From Massilia sp. Se16.2.3 (GTDB lineage Bacteria; Pseudomonadota; Gammaproteobacteria; Burkholderiales; Burkholderiaceae_D), in NCBI RefSeq assembly GCF_014171595.1, contig NZ_CP050451.1:2728001-2792000 (forward strand): a DNA stretch of 64,000 nucleotides, read 5' to 3'. How positions within the stretch are numbered: position 1 is the stretch's first letter; each line of letters starts with the position of its first letter. Positions 44,749 to 52,934 of the stretch are shown here, piece by piece. The notes under the pieces were generated by a model. The model had not been told where the DNA came from. It made no database searches and was given only the letters and a program-made list of their open reading frames with translations. A program made the position numbers and the translations under genes.

Positions 44749-45870
44749 ATGGAATTCCACCAGTCCTCGCAAATCCCCACGCTGTCGTATGTCGAAAACG
44801 AAGACCACCCGGTCTTCGGCACCCTGGTCGAGCAGATCCTGCACCTGCTCAACTCGCGCCTGGTGTTTTCCGACGTCATCATCCACCAGAACAGCCCGCT
44901 GATGCTGCGCCAGCCGAAAGGCCTGGTTGCCGTCACCGATTCGCCGATCACGCGCGAGGAGCTGGAAGAGTTCTTCGAAGTCATCGAGCCGAACTGGGCC
45001 GAACGTATCCTCGACCGCGCCTTCGACCGCTCGATCGACCTGCACACGGCGCGCATCCGCGCCAACTGCTTCAGCTTCCAGGGCAAGAAGCGCCTGGGCT
45101 GCGTGATCCGCCGCTTCCCCAAGGAACCGCTGCCACTGGCCGAACTCGGCCTGGACGCCAACGCCCAGGAACTGGCGCGCGCGACCAGCGGCCTGGTCCT
45201 GATCATCGGCGACACCTGCCAGGGCAAGTCGACCACGATCGCCTCGATGATCGACGAGATCAACGGCCGCCGCTCGGGCCACATCATCACCATCGAAGAT
45301 CCCGTCGAGACCCTGATCCCGCAGCGCAAGTGCATCATCACCCAGCGCGAAGTGGGCGTCGACGGCGACGTCGAGAGCTATTACCAGGGGGCGCTGGACG
45401 CGCTGCGCGAACGCCCGGACGTGATCATGATCGGCGAAATCCGCGACGCCCGGACGGCCCAGGAAGCACTCGCCCTTGCCGAATCCGGTCCCCTCGTGCT
45501 TGCAACTCTTCATGCGCGCTCGACCGAGATGGGCCTGCAGAAGATGCTGCGTCTGCTCGGCAACCTCGATTCCCAGGCCCAGGCGCTGGCACATGCCCTG
45601 CGCGGCGTGCTGTGCCAGGCGCTGGTGCCTTCGCTCGATGCCAACCGCTACCACCTGGCCACCGAATGCCTGACCATGAACCCGACGGTGGCGCGCCTGG
45701 TCGAAGCGGGCGACCTGGGCGCCGTGCGCGACTACATGAACAGCGGTCGCGACCCTCACAGCCACACGATGAACGTCTCGCTCGAAAAGCTGCTGGCCAC
45801 CCACCGCATCGGCGTCGACGACGCGCGCGCGGCCACGACCGACCGCATCGGGTTCGCCGACCTGGTATGA
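44749..45870 (+). CDS. PilT/PilU-type retraction ATPase, orphan
   Basis: A 373-residue hexameric ATPase of the type IV pilus retraction group. The P-loop is GDTCQGKST (154-162) where PilT usually has GPTGSGKST; the Gly, Lys and Ser remain. Other motifs: TIEDPVE, the Asp box, Walker B DVIMIGEIRD (214-223) and the His box LATLHARS. The N-terminal domain (VEQILHLLNSRLVFSDVIIH) is PilU-like and the C-terminal tail is not long. No pilus genes are near, so it is an orphan. In PilU the activity depends on PilT; this copy may act likewise. Confidence 0.88.
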   Translation: MEFHQSSQIPTLSYVENEDHPVFGTLVEQILHLLNSRLVFSDVIIHQNSPLMLRQPKGLVAVTDSPITREELEEFFEVIEPNWAERILDRAFDRSIDLHTARIRANCFSFQGKKRLGCVIRRFPKEPLPLAELGLDANAQELARATSGLVLIIGDTCQGKSTTIASMIDEINGRRSGHIITIEDPVETLIPQRKCIITQREVGVDGDVESYYQGALDALRERPDVIMIGEIRDARTAQEALALAESGPLVLATLHARSTEMGLQKMLRLLGNLDSQAQALAHALRGVLCQALVPSLDANRYHLATECLTMNPTVARLVEAGDLGAVRDYMNSGRDPHSHTMNVSLEKLLATHRIGVDDARAATTDRIGFADLV

Positions 45871-45901
45871 AGCCGGCCGCCGTCGCGCTTCCCGCGCCGG
45901 G

Positions 45902-47728
45902 TCAGTAGTCGACCCGCGCGCTCACGCTCGAGATCGCCGAATAGGCGTAGACGCCCACGTACCAGGTGCCGGCCGCCGGGTTACTCAGCGTGCACGACTC
46001 CGCGGCGTTGGGCGAATCCGACTTGCAGGCATAGCTGCTGCTGGACGGGAGTTGTCCCTTGCTGACGAACATGTCGGGGTCGCCGCCGGCGCCGCTGATG
46101 CCGAAGGTCAGGCTGGACTTGCCGGCGGGGACCTCGACCTGGAAGTACTGCCAGCTGCCAGCGGCTGCGCTCTTGCCGCTCGTCCAGGCGCCGTCCGTCA
46201 GCACCGGATACGCGCTACCGGTGCCACTGCCGGTCAGGGTGCCTTTCATGCCAAACCAGCCCAGCGAGGAATAATTCGAAAAGCCGTTCGCGGGCGTGCC
46301 CTCGGCGCCGCCGCGCACGACCAGGCGGTAGCTGCCGGCTGGCAGCGAGAGGTTGGTGAACTGCGCCGAGCGGTTCACCGACAGGTTGCTCGTCGCCACC
46401 GCCACATTCGCGGCGTTGTAGATCGTTGCCGAGACGTCGAGCATGCGCAGGTATTCGAGCGGGTCGATTCGCAGGTTCAGCGTCGACACGCCCGTGGTGG
46501 TGAAGGTGAAGGTGTCGGTGTCGGTGTTACGCTCGATCTGCCCGAAGTTGCGGGCCGGGTCGATGGCGCCGCCGCTGCCAAGGACGAGCGCGCGCCCGTT
46601 CGGATTGTCGTCGGCCATGTAGGGAACGCTCTCGACGGTGGTCATGCGGTACAGGTCGTCTTCGCGGTTCGTCGCCGTCGAATACTCGCCCCGGCTCCAG
46701 GTGAACAGCTGGTTGGGCCAGTAGGCGCCCATCCAGTAATTGCCCATGATCGGACCCCACTGGTAGGCTGCGATGCCCTCGAAATATTCGCCACCGGTGC
46801 CGCCCCCGTCGTGGCCCATGCCCATCTGGTGGCCGATTTCATGGGCGCCGGTCATGCCGATGCCGTAGCCGTAGTCGAAGCCGGCGCTCGGGTTGCGGTA
46901 GAGCGTGCCCGCGGTGGTGGAACCGAAGGAATTGAGCGGCGCGAACGAGCGGCCGTCCTGGTTGACGAAGTTGATGATGCCGGTACGCAGCACATTCGCT
47001 GCGCGCGCCGCATCGTAGACGGCGCGGCTGGTGGTCACGTTCAGGTTCAGCATCGAGTACTGGTCGGCAACCGATTGCCAGGCGCGGTACATGTTTTCCC
47101 TGGTGACGCCGTTGAGCGGCGTGGAGCCGCTCATCACAGCGGCGGTATTCAGGTAAAACACATACGGGCTGCCGGGTTTGCTTTGCAGCTGCAGCACATC
47201 CTGGTTCTGGTAGGGGCCGATATGCGGCGCCTGGCGCAGCGCCATCGGGCTGTAGACCGGGTGCGGCACGGCCGCCGTGGGCCTGACGATCGAATCGGGC
47301 ACCTTGAAATCCGGATCGAAGTCCGGAACGATTTTCTTGATGTCGACTTCGGTCAGCCAGACCTTGCCCGCCGCATCGGTGGTGTATTCGAAAGCCTGTT
47401 TCGTATCGTACTTGAGCAGGTAGCCATAGATTTTCTTCTTGCTCCCTTTCAGCATGAAAGCGGAATGCGGCGTATCGATCGCCGTACCCGAAATCGATAC
47501 CACGCCGTCTTTCTCGAAATAGTCGCGGATGTTTGCCGCGACGGTTTTTCCATTCATCGAATGGGCGACCATCGAGCGGCTATTCGCGCGCTGCGCGGCG
47601 AAACCCTTGATGACGGTGTCCACCGTGCCGATTTCCACACCGCGCGCCGGGCTGGCGGCGGGTGCCTGGGCAAATGCGGCGCCCGAGGCGAGAGCGGCGG
47701 CAAGGGGCAGGATAAAATGAGGTGCCAT
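45902..47728 (-). CDS. Secreted metzincin-type metallopeptidase with PPC domain
   Basis: A 608-residue secreted protease. Signal peptide (FILPLAAALASGAAFAQ), propeptide-like region (about 30-180), then a catalytic domain with HEIGHQMGMGHD (His296, Glu297, His300, His306), the HExxHxxGxxHD zinc motif. C-terminal parts are a beta domain (NRSAQFTNLSLPAGSYRLVV) and a pre-peptidase C-terminal domain (AAGSWQYFQVEVPAGKSSLT, GGDPDMFVSKG, CTLSNPAAGTWYVGVYAYS) with a Cys pair. Start at 47728 has GGAAAAGAC; MRKLL at 47773 is upstream. A protease for outside proteins. Confidence 0.9.
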   Translation of the reverse strand: MAPHFILPLAAALASGAAFAQAPAASPARGVEIGTVDTVIKGFAAQRANSRSMVAHSMNGKTVAANIRDYFEKDGVVSISGTAIDTPHSAFMLKGSKKKIYGYLLKYDTKQAFEYTTDAAGKVWLTEVDIKKIVPDFDPDFKVPDSIVRPTAAVPHPVYSPMALRQAPHIGPYQNQDVLQLQSKPGSPYVFYLNTAAVMSGSTPLNGVTRENMYRAWQSVADQYSMLNLNVTTSRAVYDAARAANVLRTGIINFVNQDGRSFAPLNSFGSTTAGTLYRNPSAGFDYGYGIGMTGAHEIGHQMGMGHDGGGTGGEYFEGIAAYQWGPIMGNYWMGAYWPNQLFTWSRGEYSTATNREDDLYRMTTVESVPYMADDNPNGRALVLGSGGAIDPARNFGQIERNTDTDTFTFTTTGVSTLNLRIDPLEYLRMLDVSATIYNAANVAVATSNLSVNRSAQFTNLSLPAGSYRLVVRGGAEGTPANGFSNYSSLGWFGMKGTLTGSGTGSAYPVLTDGAWTSGKSAAAGSWQYFQVEVPAGKSSLTFGISGAGGDPDMFVSKGQLPSSSSYACKSDSPNAAESCTLSNPAAGTWYVGVYAYSAISSVSARVDY

Positions 47729-48128
47729 GTCTTTTCCGATATATTTATTTATATTGAGTAATAGTTTTCGCATCCCACAAGTTGGCGGAATGATCGGGTG
47801 TCAAAACCGATGGCACGACATTAAAGCTGAGATTGCATTTGAGGCAATGCGATTTGGGCGAAACGCGCGCATTCCAGGGGGCGACATTGCGCCTGTCGCC
47901 AGGCCAAATGAAATTTGCCTCCAGCGCGGCGGGTCAATGTATTTACCGGAAATAATTCGTACGGCTGGGCTTCAATTATCCAGTCGGAAAAATTTCCGTT
48001 TATTATTTTGTTGTATCCAAAGAAATTCGTTGGCTCGATTCCACAGCCCTTGGCCAAATGGCGACACGACTCGTTTCTAGGTGGCACGGAGTCGATTCGG
48101 CATGCATCGGATATTGCTGTGGCGGCGC
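47729..48128. other. Intergenic stretch upstream of the metallopeptidase
   Basis: About 400 bases, more AT-rich than the surroundings, between the metallopeptidase start and the stop of the DUF2236 gene on the same strand. No gene or strong hairpin seen; it probably holds the promoter of the metallopeptidase. Confidence 0.5.
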
Positions 48129-48982
48129 TTATCGCATCTCGCGCCCGGCCAGCCGCCGCCGGGCTTGCCGCTCCGGTGTGTCGCCCAGCGGCAGCAGCGG
48201 CGCCAGCCGCGTGAGCAGGCGCACCAGTGCCGCTTCACCGCGACGCAGTCCCTGACCGCGCAATTGCGGCAGTGAAGCCACCGGCCTTGGGACGATCGCG
48301 ACCGCCGCGCGGACCAGCAGCCGTTGCAGCGGCAGGAGGGGGGGCACGATGGGCGCCTCGTTCATGATCCGCAGGAATTCGAGCAGGATGGCGGAACCCT
48401 CGAGCCGCGGCGCGGTGGCGCCGAGCAGCGCATCCCATCCGGCCCGGGACTGGGGCACGCCTGTCGCGCCATACAGCCGCGCCGAGGGCTGGGCCTCGAC
48501 GAAGGCGCGGTCTTTCTCGGCCGCGCTCAAAGGCGCCGCGTAGCGATGATAGGCCTCGATGAATCCAAAGACGGCGGTGGCCTGCACCCAGTCGAGCAGG
48601 CGCGGGTCGTTGGCGTGGTAGGGCAGGCCGTCAGGGGTGCTGCCTTCGATCCGCCCATGCACGCGCACCACCGGGCGATCAACTGTTCCGCAGCCGAACG
48701 CGGCCCGTAGACGGTCATCATGGCGGCAAAGCCGGTGCGGCGCAGGCGCATGCCGGGGTCGCGCTGGAAGCCGCCCTTGTCCCAGACACCCGAACGCACC
48801 GAAGGCTCCGCCAGTTCCAGCAGCACCGCGGCCACGCCGCCGATGAAGAGCACCAGCGGATTGGCGAACACACGCCGGGACACGCCGTCGGCCGGCGCCA
48901 GCGCCGGTTCGCCGGGCGGCTGCCTGAAGTCGAAGGCCATGCCCGGCGGCGGCTGCATCAGTTCCCGTATCGTCTTCCACAT
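48129..48982 (-). CDS. DUF2236 (MpaB/latex-clearing oxygenase-like) protein (one frameshift)
   Basis: About 284 residues. VSRRVFANPLVLFIGGVAAV, LLELAEPSVRSGVWDKGGF and FAAMMTVYGPRSAAEQLIA are typical of DUF2236; after a frame change near 48677 the chain continues DGLPYHANDPRLLDWVQATA, FGFIEAYHRYAAPLSAAEKD with conserved His and the final RGEAALVRLLTRLAPLL. Family members bind haem b; one cleaves rubber, others act in mycophenolate synthesis. Lies last after two cytochrome c genes. Confidence 0.85.
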
Positions 48983-49069
48983 CGTCGCCTTCCTTCGGTA
49001 GCGCGTCCGCATGCTGGCGGGCGTCGGCGAGCACCGCGCCTTGCAGGCCGGCGGCCTGCCGGCACCCGG

Positions 49070-50338
49070 TCAGTCCAGCGGTACGCTGCGGTAGCGGTTC
49101 ACTTCCGCGCTCGACACGGGGGCGGCGGCATTGCCCCAACTCGTGCGCAGGTAGGTCACGAGCGTCGCCACTTCGGTGTCATCCGGGGTGTGGCTGAACG
49201 GGGGCATGCCGTAGGGACGCGGATTGCCGGCGGTGCCGGGCGGGAAGCCGCCGTTCAGGATCACACGGATCGCGTTCACCGGTTCGGCCAGGGTCAGCGC
49301 GCGGTTGCCGGCCAGCGCAGGGTAGGGGCCCTTGCCCTCGCCGCGGGCGCCGTGGCAGCTGGCGCAATGCTGGCGATACAGTTCGGCGCCGGCCTGCAGC
49401 ACGGCCTGCGGTGCCGGCGTGTACGCGGGTGGCGCGGGGTTCTTCTCCGCCGGGAGCGACTTCAGGTAGAGCGCCATCGCACGCAAGTCCGCGCCCGTCA
49501 TGTGCTGCAGGCTTTGCTGGACCACTTCGGCCATGGGCCCGGTCACGCCGGCGCCGGGTGCGACCCCGGTTCCCAGCAATTGCACGATGTGTTCGACGCT
49601 GCGCCCGCCCAGGCCCGCTTCGGCGTTCGAGGTCAGCGACGGCGCGTACCAGCCGAGCATCGGAATCAGGCCGCCGCCGAGCGTGTTGCCGGTGGCGCCC
49701 AGGCGGTTGCGCGTGCTGTGGCAGGCACTGCAATGTCCCAGGCCCTCGACCAGGTAGGCGCCGCGGTTCCAGGCGGCGCCCTGCCTGCCATCGCTTTGCT
49801 GCACGCCCGGCTTGAAATACAGCAGGCGCCAGCCGGCCAGGGTGATCTGCTGGTTGTAGGGGAAGCGCAGATCGTGCGGCGTGTTCGGCTGGCGTACCGG
49901 CGGCAGGCTGCGCAGGTAGGAGAACAGGGCATCCGAATCGGCGCGCGTGACCTTCGTGTAGTTCGTGTAGGGGAAGGCCGGGTAGAGCAGGCGGCCGTCG
50001 CGCGACTTGCCGTTGTGCAGGGCGCGCCAGAAATCGTCGGCGCTCCACTTGCCGATGCCGGTAGTGGATTCCGGCGTGATGTTGGGCGCATGCAGGCGGC
50101 CGAAGGGCGTGTCAAGCACGCGTCCGCCGGCATAGGGCGCGCCGCCGCGTGCCGTGTGGCAGGCCATGCAGTCGCCGGCGCGGGCAAGGTAGGCGCCACG
50201 GGCGATGTTGACGGAGGTGGGGGCGTGGTCGGCGGGCGAAGCCGAGGCGATGAATTCCTCGCGCGGCCAGGCCAGTGCGATCACGAGTGCGGCCAGCAGC
50301 GCCGCGGCAGCCAGCACCAGGAGGGCGCGGCGCTTCAT
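49070..50338 (-). CDS. Membrane-anchored triple-haem cytochrome c (AdhB-like)
   Basis: A 422-residue periplasmic cytochrome with three haem sites: CMACH, CSACH and CASCH, each with a downstream Met ligand region (GMPPFSHTPDDTEVATLVTY for the last). N-terminal anchor is RALLVLAAAALLAALVIALA. The layout ARGAYLARAGDCMACHT, FGRLHAPNITPESTTGIGKW, PAFPYTNYTKVTRADSDALF matches the cytochrome subunit of membrane alcohol or gluconate dehydrogenases. Its start overlaps the previous stop (ATGA). No dehydrogenase subunit is next to it. Confidence 0.92.
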   Translation of the reverse strand: MKRRALLVLAAAALLAALVIALAWPREEFIASASPADHAPTSVNIARGAYLARAGDCMACHTARGGAPYAGGRVLDTPFGRLHAPNITPESTTGIGKWSADDFWRALHNGKSRDGRLLYPAFPYTNYTKVTRADSDALFSYLRSLPPVRQPNTPHDLRFPYNQQITLAGWRLLYFKPGVQQSDGRQGAAWNRGAYLVEGLGHCSACHSTRNRLGATGNTLGGGLIPMLGWYAPSLTSNAEAGLGGRSVEHIVQLLGTGVAPGAGVTGPMAEVVQQSLQHMTGADLRAMALYLKSLPAEKNPAPPAYTPAPQAVLQAGAELYRQHCASCHGARGEGKGPYPALAGNRALTLAEPVNAIRVILNGGFPPGTAGNPRPYGMPPFSHTPDDTEVATLVTYLRTSWGNAAAPVSSAEVNRYRSVPLD

Positions 50339-51081
50339 GGCAGGCTCCCGCAGGCCAGTGGCAGCGGTGCGGCCGGGTGCTCGGCCGGACGCGCGTCGGG
50401 CGGCGTCGGCTGGGTGGCGAGCCAGGCCGAGATGGCGGCGACGTCGCCCGGCGCCAGGCGTTCGGCGATGGTGGCCATGCAGTCGGGCGCGTGCGCGCGG
50501 CGCACCCCGTTGCGCCAGGCGCCGAACTGGGCGTTGACGTAGTCGCGCGGCAAATTCAGCAAGCCCGGGATGGTGGGCGCGACGCCCGTCAGGCGCTCGC
50601 CGTGGCAGGCGATGCAGGCCGGCACCTTGAGGGCGGCATCGCCCCGGCGCACGAGGCGCTGGCCGCGCTCGAGCACGGCGGCAGGAACGGCGCTTGGGGC
50701 CGGCGCGGGCACGGGGGATGCTGGTTCGAAAAGTAGTCGGCGATTTCGAGCAGGTAGGGGTCGGGCAGGTGATCGACCATCCAGGTCATCAAGGGGTACT
50801 GGCGCCGGCCTTCGCGGAAGTTGAGAAGCTGGTTGTACAGGTAGCCCGAGGGGTTTTCCGGCGATGCGCGGGAAGTACTCGCCGCGCGCGCGGGTGCCGG
50901 CGCCATCCTTGGGGGCATGGCAGGCGATGCAGGCGGCCACGCGCTGTTCGATCGTGTCCGGCACGGGGCGACCCCGCCGGCTTGCGCGGGCGGCCGGCGC
51001 CGGCAGGGTGCAAGCGAGCAGGAGGGCGACGAAAGAAGAAAGGAGGAAGCGGGCAAAGCGTGGCGCTGCGGCTGGCGGCAT
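50335..51081 (-). CDS. Cytochrome c4-type di-haem protein (two frameshifts)
   Basis: About 248 residues. Signal peptide (LLSSFVALLLACTLPAPAAR), first haem CIACH (RVAACIACHAPKDG), a segment typical of cytochrome c4 (SGYLYNQLLNFREGRRQYPL, MTWMVDHLPDPYLLEIADYF), second haem CIACH (VPACIACHGERLTGVAP) and IPGLLNLPRDYVNAQFGAW. Frames change near 50858 and 50715 and cancel, so the gene is probably whole. It ends over the start of the AdhB-like cytochrome by 4 bases. Confidence 0.85.
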   Translation of the reverse strand: MPPAAAPRFARFLLSSFVALLLACTLPAPAARASRRGRPVPDTIEQRVAACIACHAPKDGAGTRARGEYFPRIAGKPLGLPVQPASQLPRRPAPVPLDDLDGRSPARPLPARNRRLLFEPASPVPAPAPSAVPAAVLERGQRLVRRGDAALKVPACIACHGERLTGVAPTIPGLLNLPRDYVNAQFGAWRNGVRRAHAPDCMATIAERLAPGDVAAISAWLATQPTPPDARPAEHPAAPLPLACGSLP

Positions 51082-51154
51082 ACCGGTGTCCAGGTTGTCA
51101 AAAGTCGGCAAATGCCGGAATGATAACCCAAGCGCGAATGAGGCCAGGCAGCGC

Positions 51155-51747
51155 TCAGGCAGCGGGCGGGTTGGCGCGCCAGTGGCGGTAGATGCGCAGC
51201 GCCACGTGGGCGTCGTCGGCCGCGTACAGGATCTGCTTTTCGGACAGGCGCGGCAAGGCCCAGTTGGTGGTGGTGATGCGTTTCGACTTCTGCAGGCGCT
51301 GGCCGAAATGGCGCTCGACCGCCGTCCCGGCGCCGAGCGTGTTGCGCTCGCCGCGGCGGCGCAGGGCCGTCGACAGGTCGAGCACGTTGTTGGCCTCGAT
51401 GCCGAGTTTGCTGCGCAGGCGACGCAGGTCGTCGCCCAGGCCAAAGCCCACCTTCAGGATGCTTGCGGACTCGAGCACCGGACGCAGCACCGTCAGCGCC
51501 GTGGCGGCGTCGGCGCCGATCTGGAACAGCCAGGCGGTGTCGTCCGTTGCCAGCTGCACCGGTGCGGGCCCGTGGATTCCTCGCCCTTGGCGAAAGTGGG
51601 TTTCGACTCGGTGTCGAAGCCGATGACATCGGCCTGCGAGAGCGCCGCCAGCGCGGCCGCGGCGTCCTCGCCGGACTTGACCAGGCGCACGTCGGCCATT
51701 GCGATGCCCGCGTACGGGGGCAGCGCGTCTTCCGGCACGGAATTCAT
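51155..51747 (-). CDS. RNase D-like 3'-5' exonuclease (one frameshift)
   Basis: About 197 residues. DEDD-type nuclease: VIGFDTESKPTF has the Asp-x-Glu of Exo I, LKVGFGLGDDLRRLRSKLGI Exo II, and LSEKQILYAADDAHVALRIY Exo III with Tyr-x3-Asp. No HRDC domain, so it is a short RNase D-like or 3'-5' exonuclease rather than RNase D proper. Frame changes near 51563 before VQLATDDTAWLFQIGA. The start at 51747 is 38 bases after the ProQ stop. Confidence 0.85.
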
Positions 51748-51784
51748 CGACAAGGCGGCTTCGACAAGGGCAGGTGGCGCCAGC

Positions 51785-52366
51785 TCAGCCGCGCGAGAAC
51801 TTCGAGGCCAGCTGCTGCAGCTTTTCCTGGCGCAGGCGGGCCGCCTCCGCTTCGGCGGCGGCGGCTTTCTCGGCCTTCTTGCGCTCGGCTTCTTTCTTGA
51901 AGCGCTGCTGCAATTGTTCCTTCGCATGCAGGCGATGGGTGTCGGTCACTTCGGCACCGGCCACACCGTCGAGGTCGTAGCGCACGGTGCCCTTTTCCAT
52001 CGCGCGCAGGTAGCGCATCGAGCCGGTGTGGATGCCCAGGGCTGCGCGCATGGTCTTGCGGTCCAGGCCAGGGATGCGCGACAGCAGTTGCTTGTCGATG
52101 CCGATGGACAGCGGCAGGCAGTCGCGGAAAGCCGGGAATTGCTGCTGCAGCTGCTTGAGCAGGGCACGCGCCGAGGTCGGCGCCGCCGGGGCGGCTTCCT
52201 GGACCGGCGCGCCGGCAGCGGTGTCGCTGGACGATTCGGCCGGCGATGCGGTGGCCGACACATCGGTCGGCTCGCTGCTTGCCGCGCTGTTCGGGGTCTC
52301 GGCTGGGGAAGGGGTGGTGGCGTCGACGGACTCGGCGGCAGGACTAATGGTGTTCATTGACTTCAT
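51785..52366 (-). CDS. proQ: ProQ/FinO-domain RNA chaperone
   Basis: A 193-residue RNA-binding protein. A Ser/Thr/Pro-rich acidic leader (about 1-65) precedes the FinO domain (about 70-150): SARALLKQLQQQFPAFRDCL, IDKQLLSRIPGLDRKTMRAA, LGIHTGSMRYLRAMEKGTVR. A C-terminal Lys/Glu/Ala helix (FKKEAERKKAEKAAAAEAE) resembles ProQ tails. ProQ binds structured sRNAs and 3' UTRs. The start at 52366 or 52357 is open. An RNase D-like gene follows. Confidence 0.9.
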   Translation of the reverse strand: MKSMNTISPAAESVDATTPSPAETPNSAASSEPTDVSATASPAESSSDTAAGAPVQEAAPAAPTSARALLKQLQQQFPAFRDCLPLSIGIDKQLLSRIPGLDRKTMRAALGIHTGSMRYLRAMEKGTVRYDLDGVAGAEVTDTHRLHAKEQLQQRFKKEAERKKAEKAAAAEAEAARLRQEKLQQLASKFSRG

Positions 52367-52617
52367 GGTAATAACAGGAATCCGAAGGATAGCATGCTGG
52401 CCCGCACTAGTGCGCTGCCAATCGTGTGACTTCCACTGAGGATGGCCGGGTGACCGGGCGTTGTCATTGCTGCACTGCGCCGCCGGCCGCGAAATCGTGT
52501 ATGATCCGCCTCTTGCCCTGCGCCCGGCTTGCGTGCGCGCAGACGGACGGAAGAGGTGTTCGTGGACTGAAGGGCAACAATATGTGGTTTGCTTATATCC
52601 ATTATCGGATATATCAA

Positions 52618-52647
52618 TTATCACCGATTCTTGCTTTAAGGCATAAT
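52618..52647 (+). promoter_or_regulatory. Possible sigma-70 promoter
   Basis: TTATCA at 52618-52623 and CATAAT at 52642-52647, spacing 18. Four of six and five of six bases match the consensus. It would drive a transcript starting about 52654 toward the terminator at 52686. Confidence 0.35.
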
Positions 52648-52714
52648 GCTGCCTGTCCCATCTTTTGATCCGACAGAGACAATGCAAGCCCGTTTCGAGC
52701 CAACGGGCTTTTTT
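52648..52714 (+). ncRNA. Candidate small RNA upstream of rpoD
   Basis: Between a possible promoter and a clear intrinsic terminator on the plus strand lie only about 65 bases with no ribosome site or convincing reading frame. The terminator has no plus-strand gene upstream to serve. A short RNA is the simplest reading, but only sequence position supports it. Confidence 0.3.
52686..52714 (+). terminator. Intrinsic terminator before rpoD
   Basis: 9-bp stem AAGCCCGTT / AACGGGCTT, loop TCGAGCC, run of T after the stem. Classic intrinsic terminator on the plus strand; the nearest plus-strand gene upstream ends far away at 45870. Confidence 0.75.
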
Positions 52715-52934
52715 CGTTCCGACATGACCACCGCGATATTGATCCTTGCACATCGAAGCCTTGCCAGTCACACACCCGGCCACGCCTGGTGTTTTTGCAG
52801 GCTCGGTGCGCTTGATTTGCGGCTTGTCCGCCCTTAGCTAGGGCCATCCCGTTTCTTTTCCCCCCGGCCCATGCGGGCCATGGTGAATTATTGACCTCGC
52901 AGGCGGATAGCCGCCGCGACAGGAGAGTTTTTTT

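Noticed and set aside
46052..47761. 569-codon plus-strand frame opposite the metallopeptidase
   Set aside because: Shadow of a gene with signal peptide and zinc motif; the plus frame has no motif and an odd composition.
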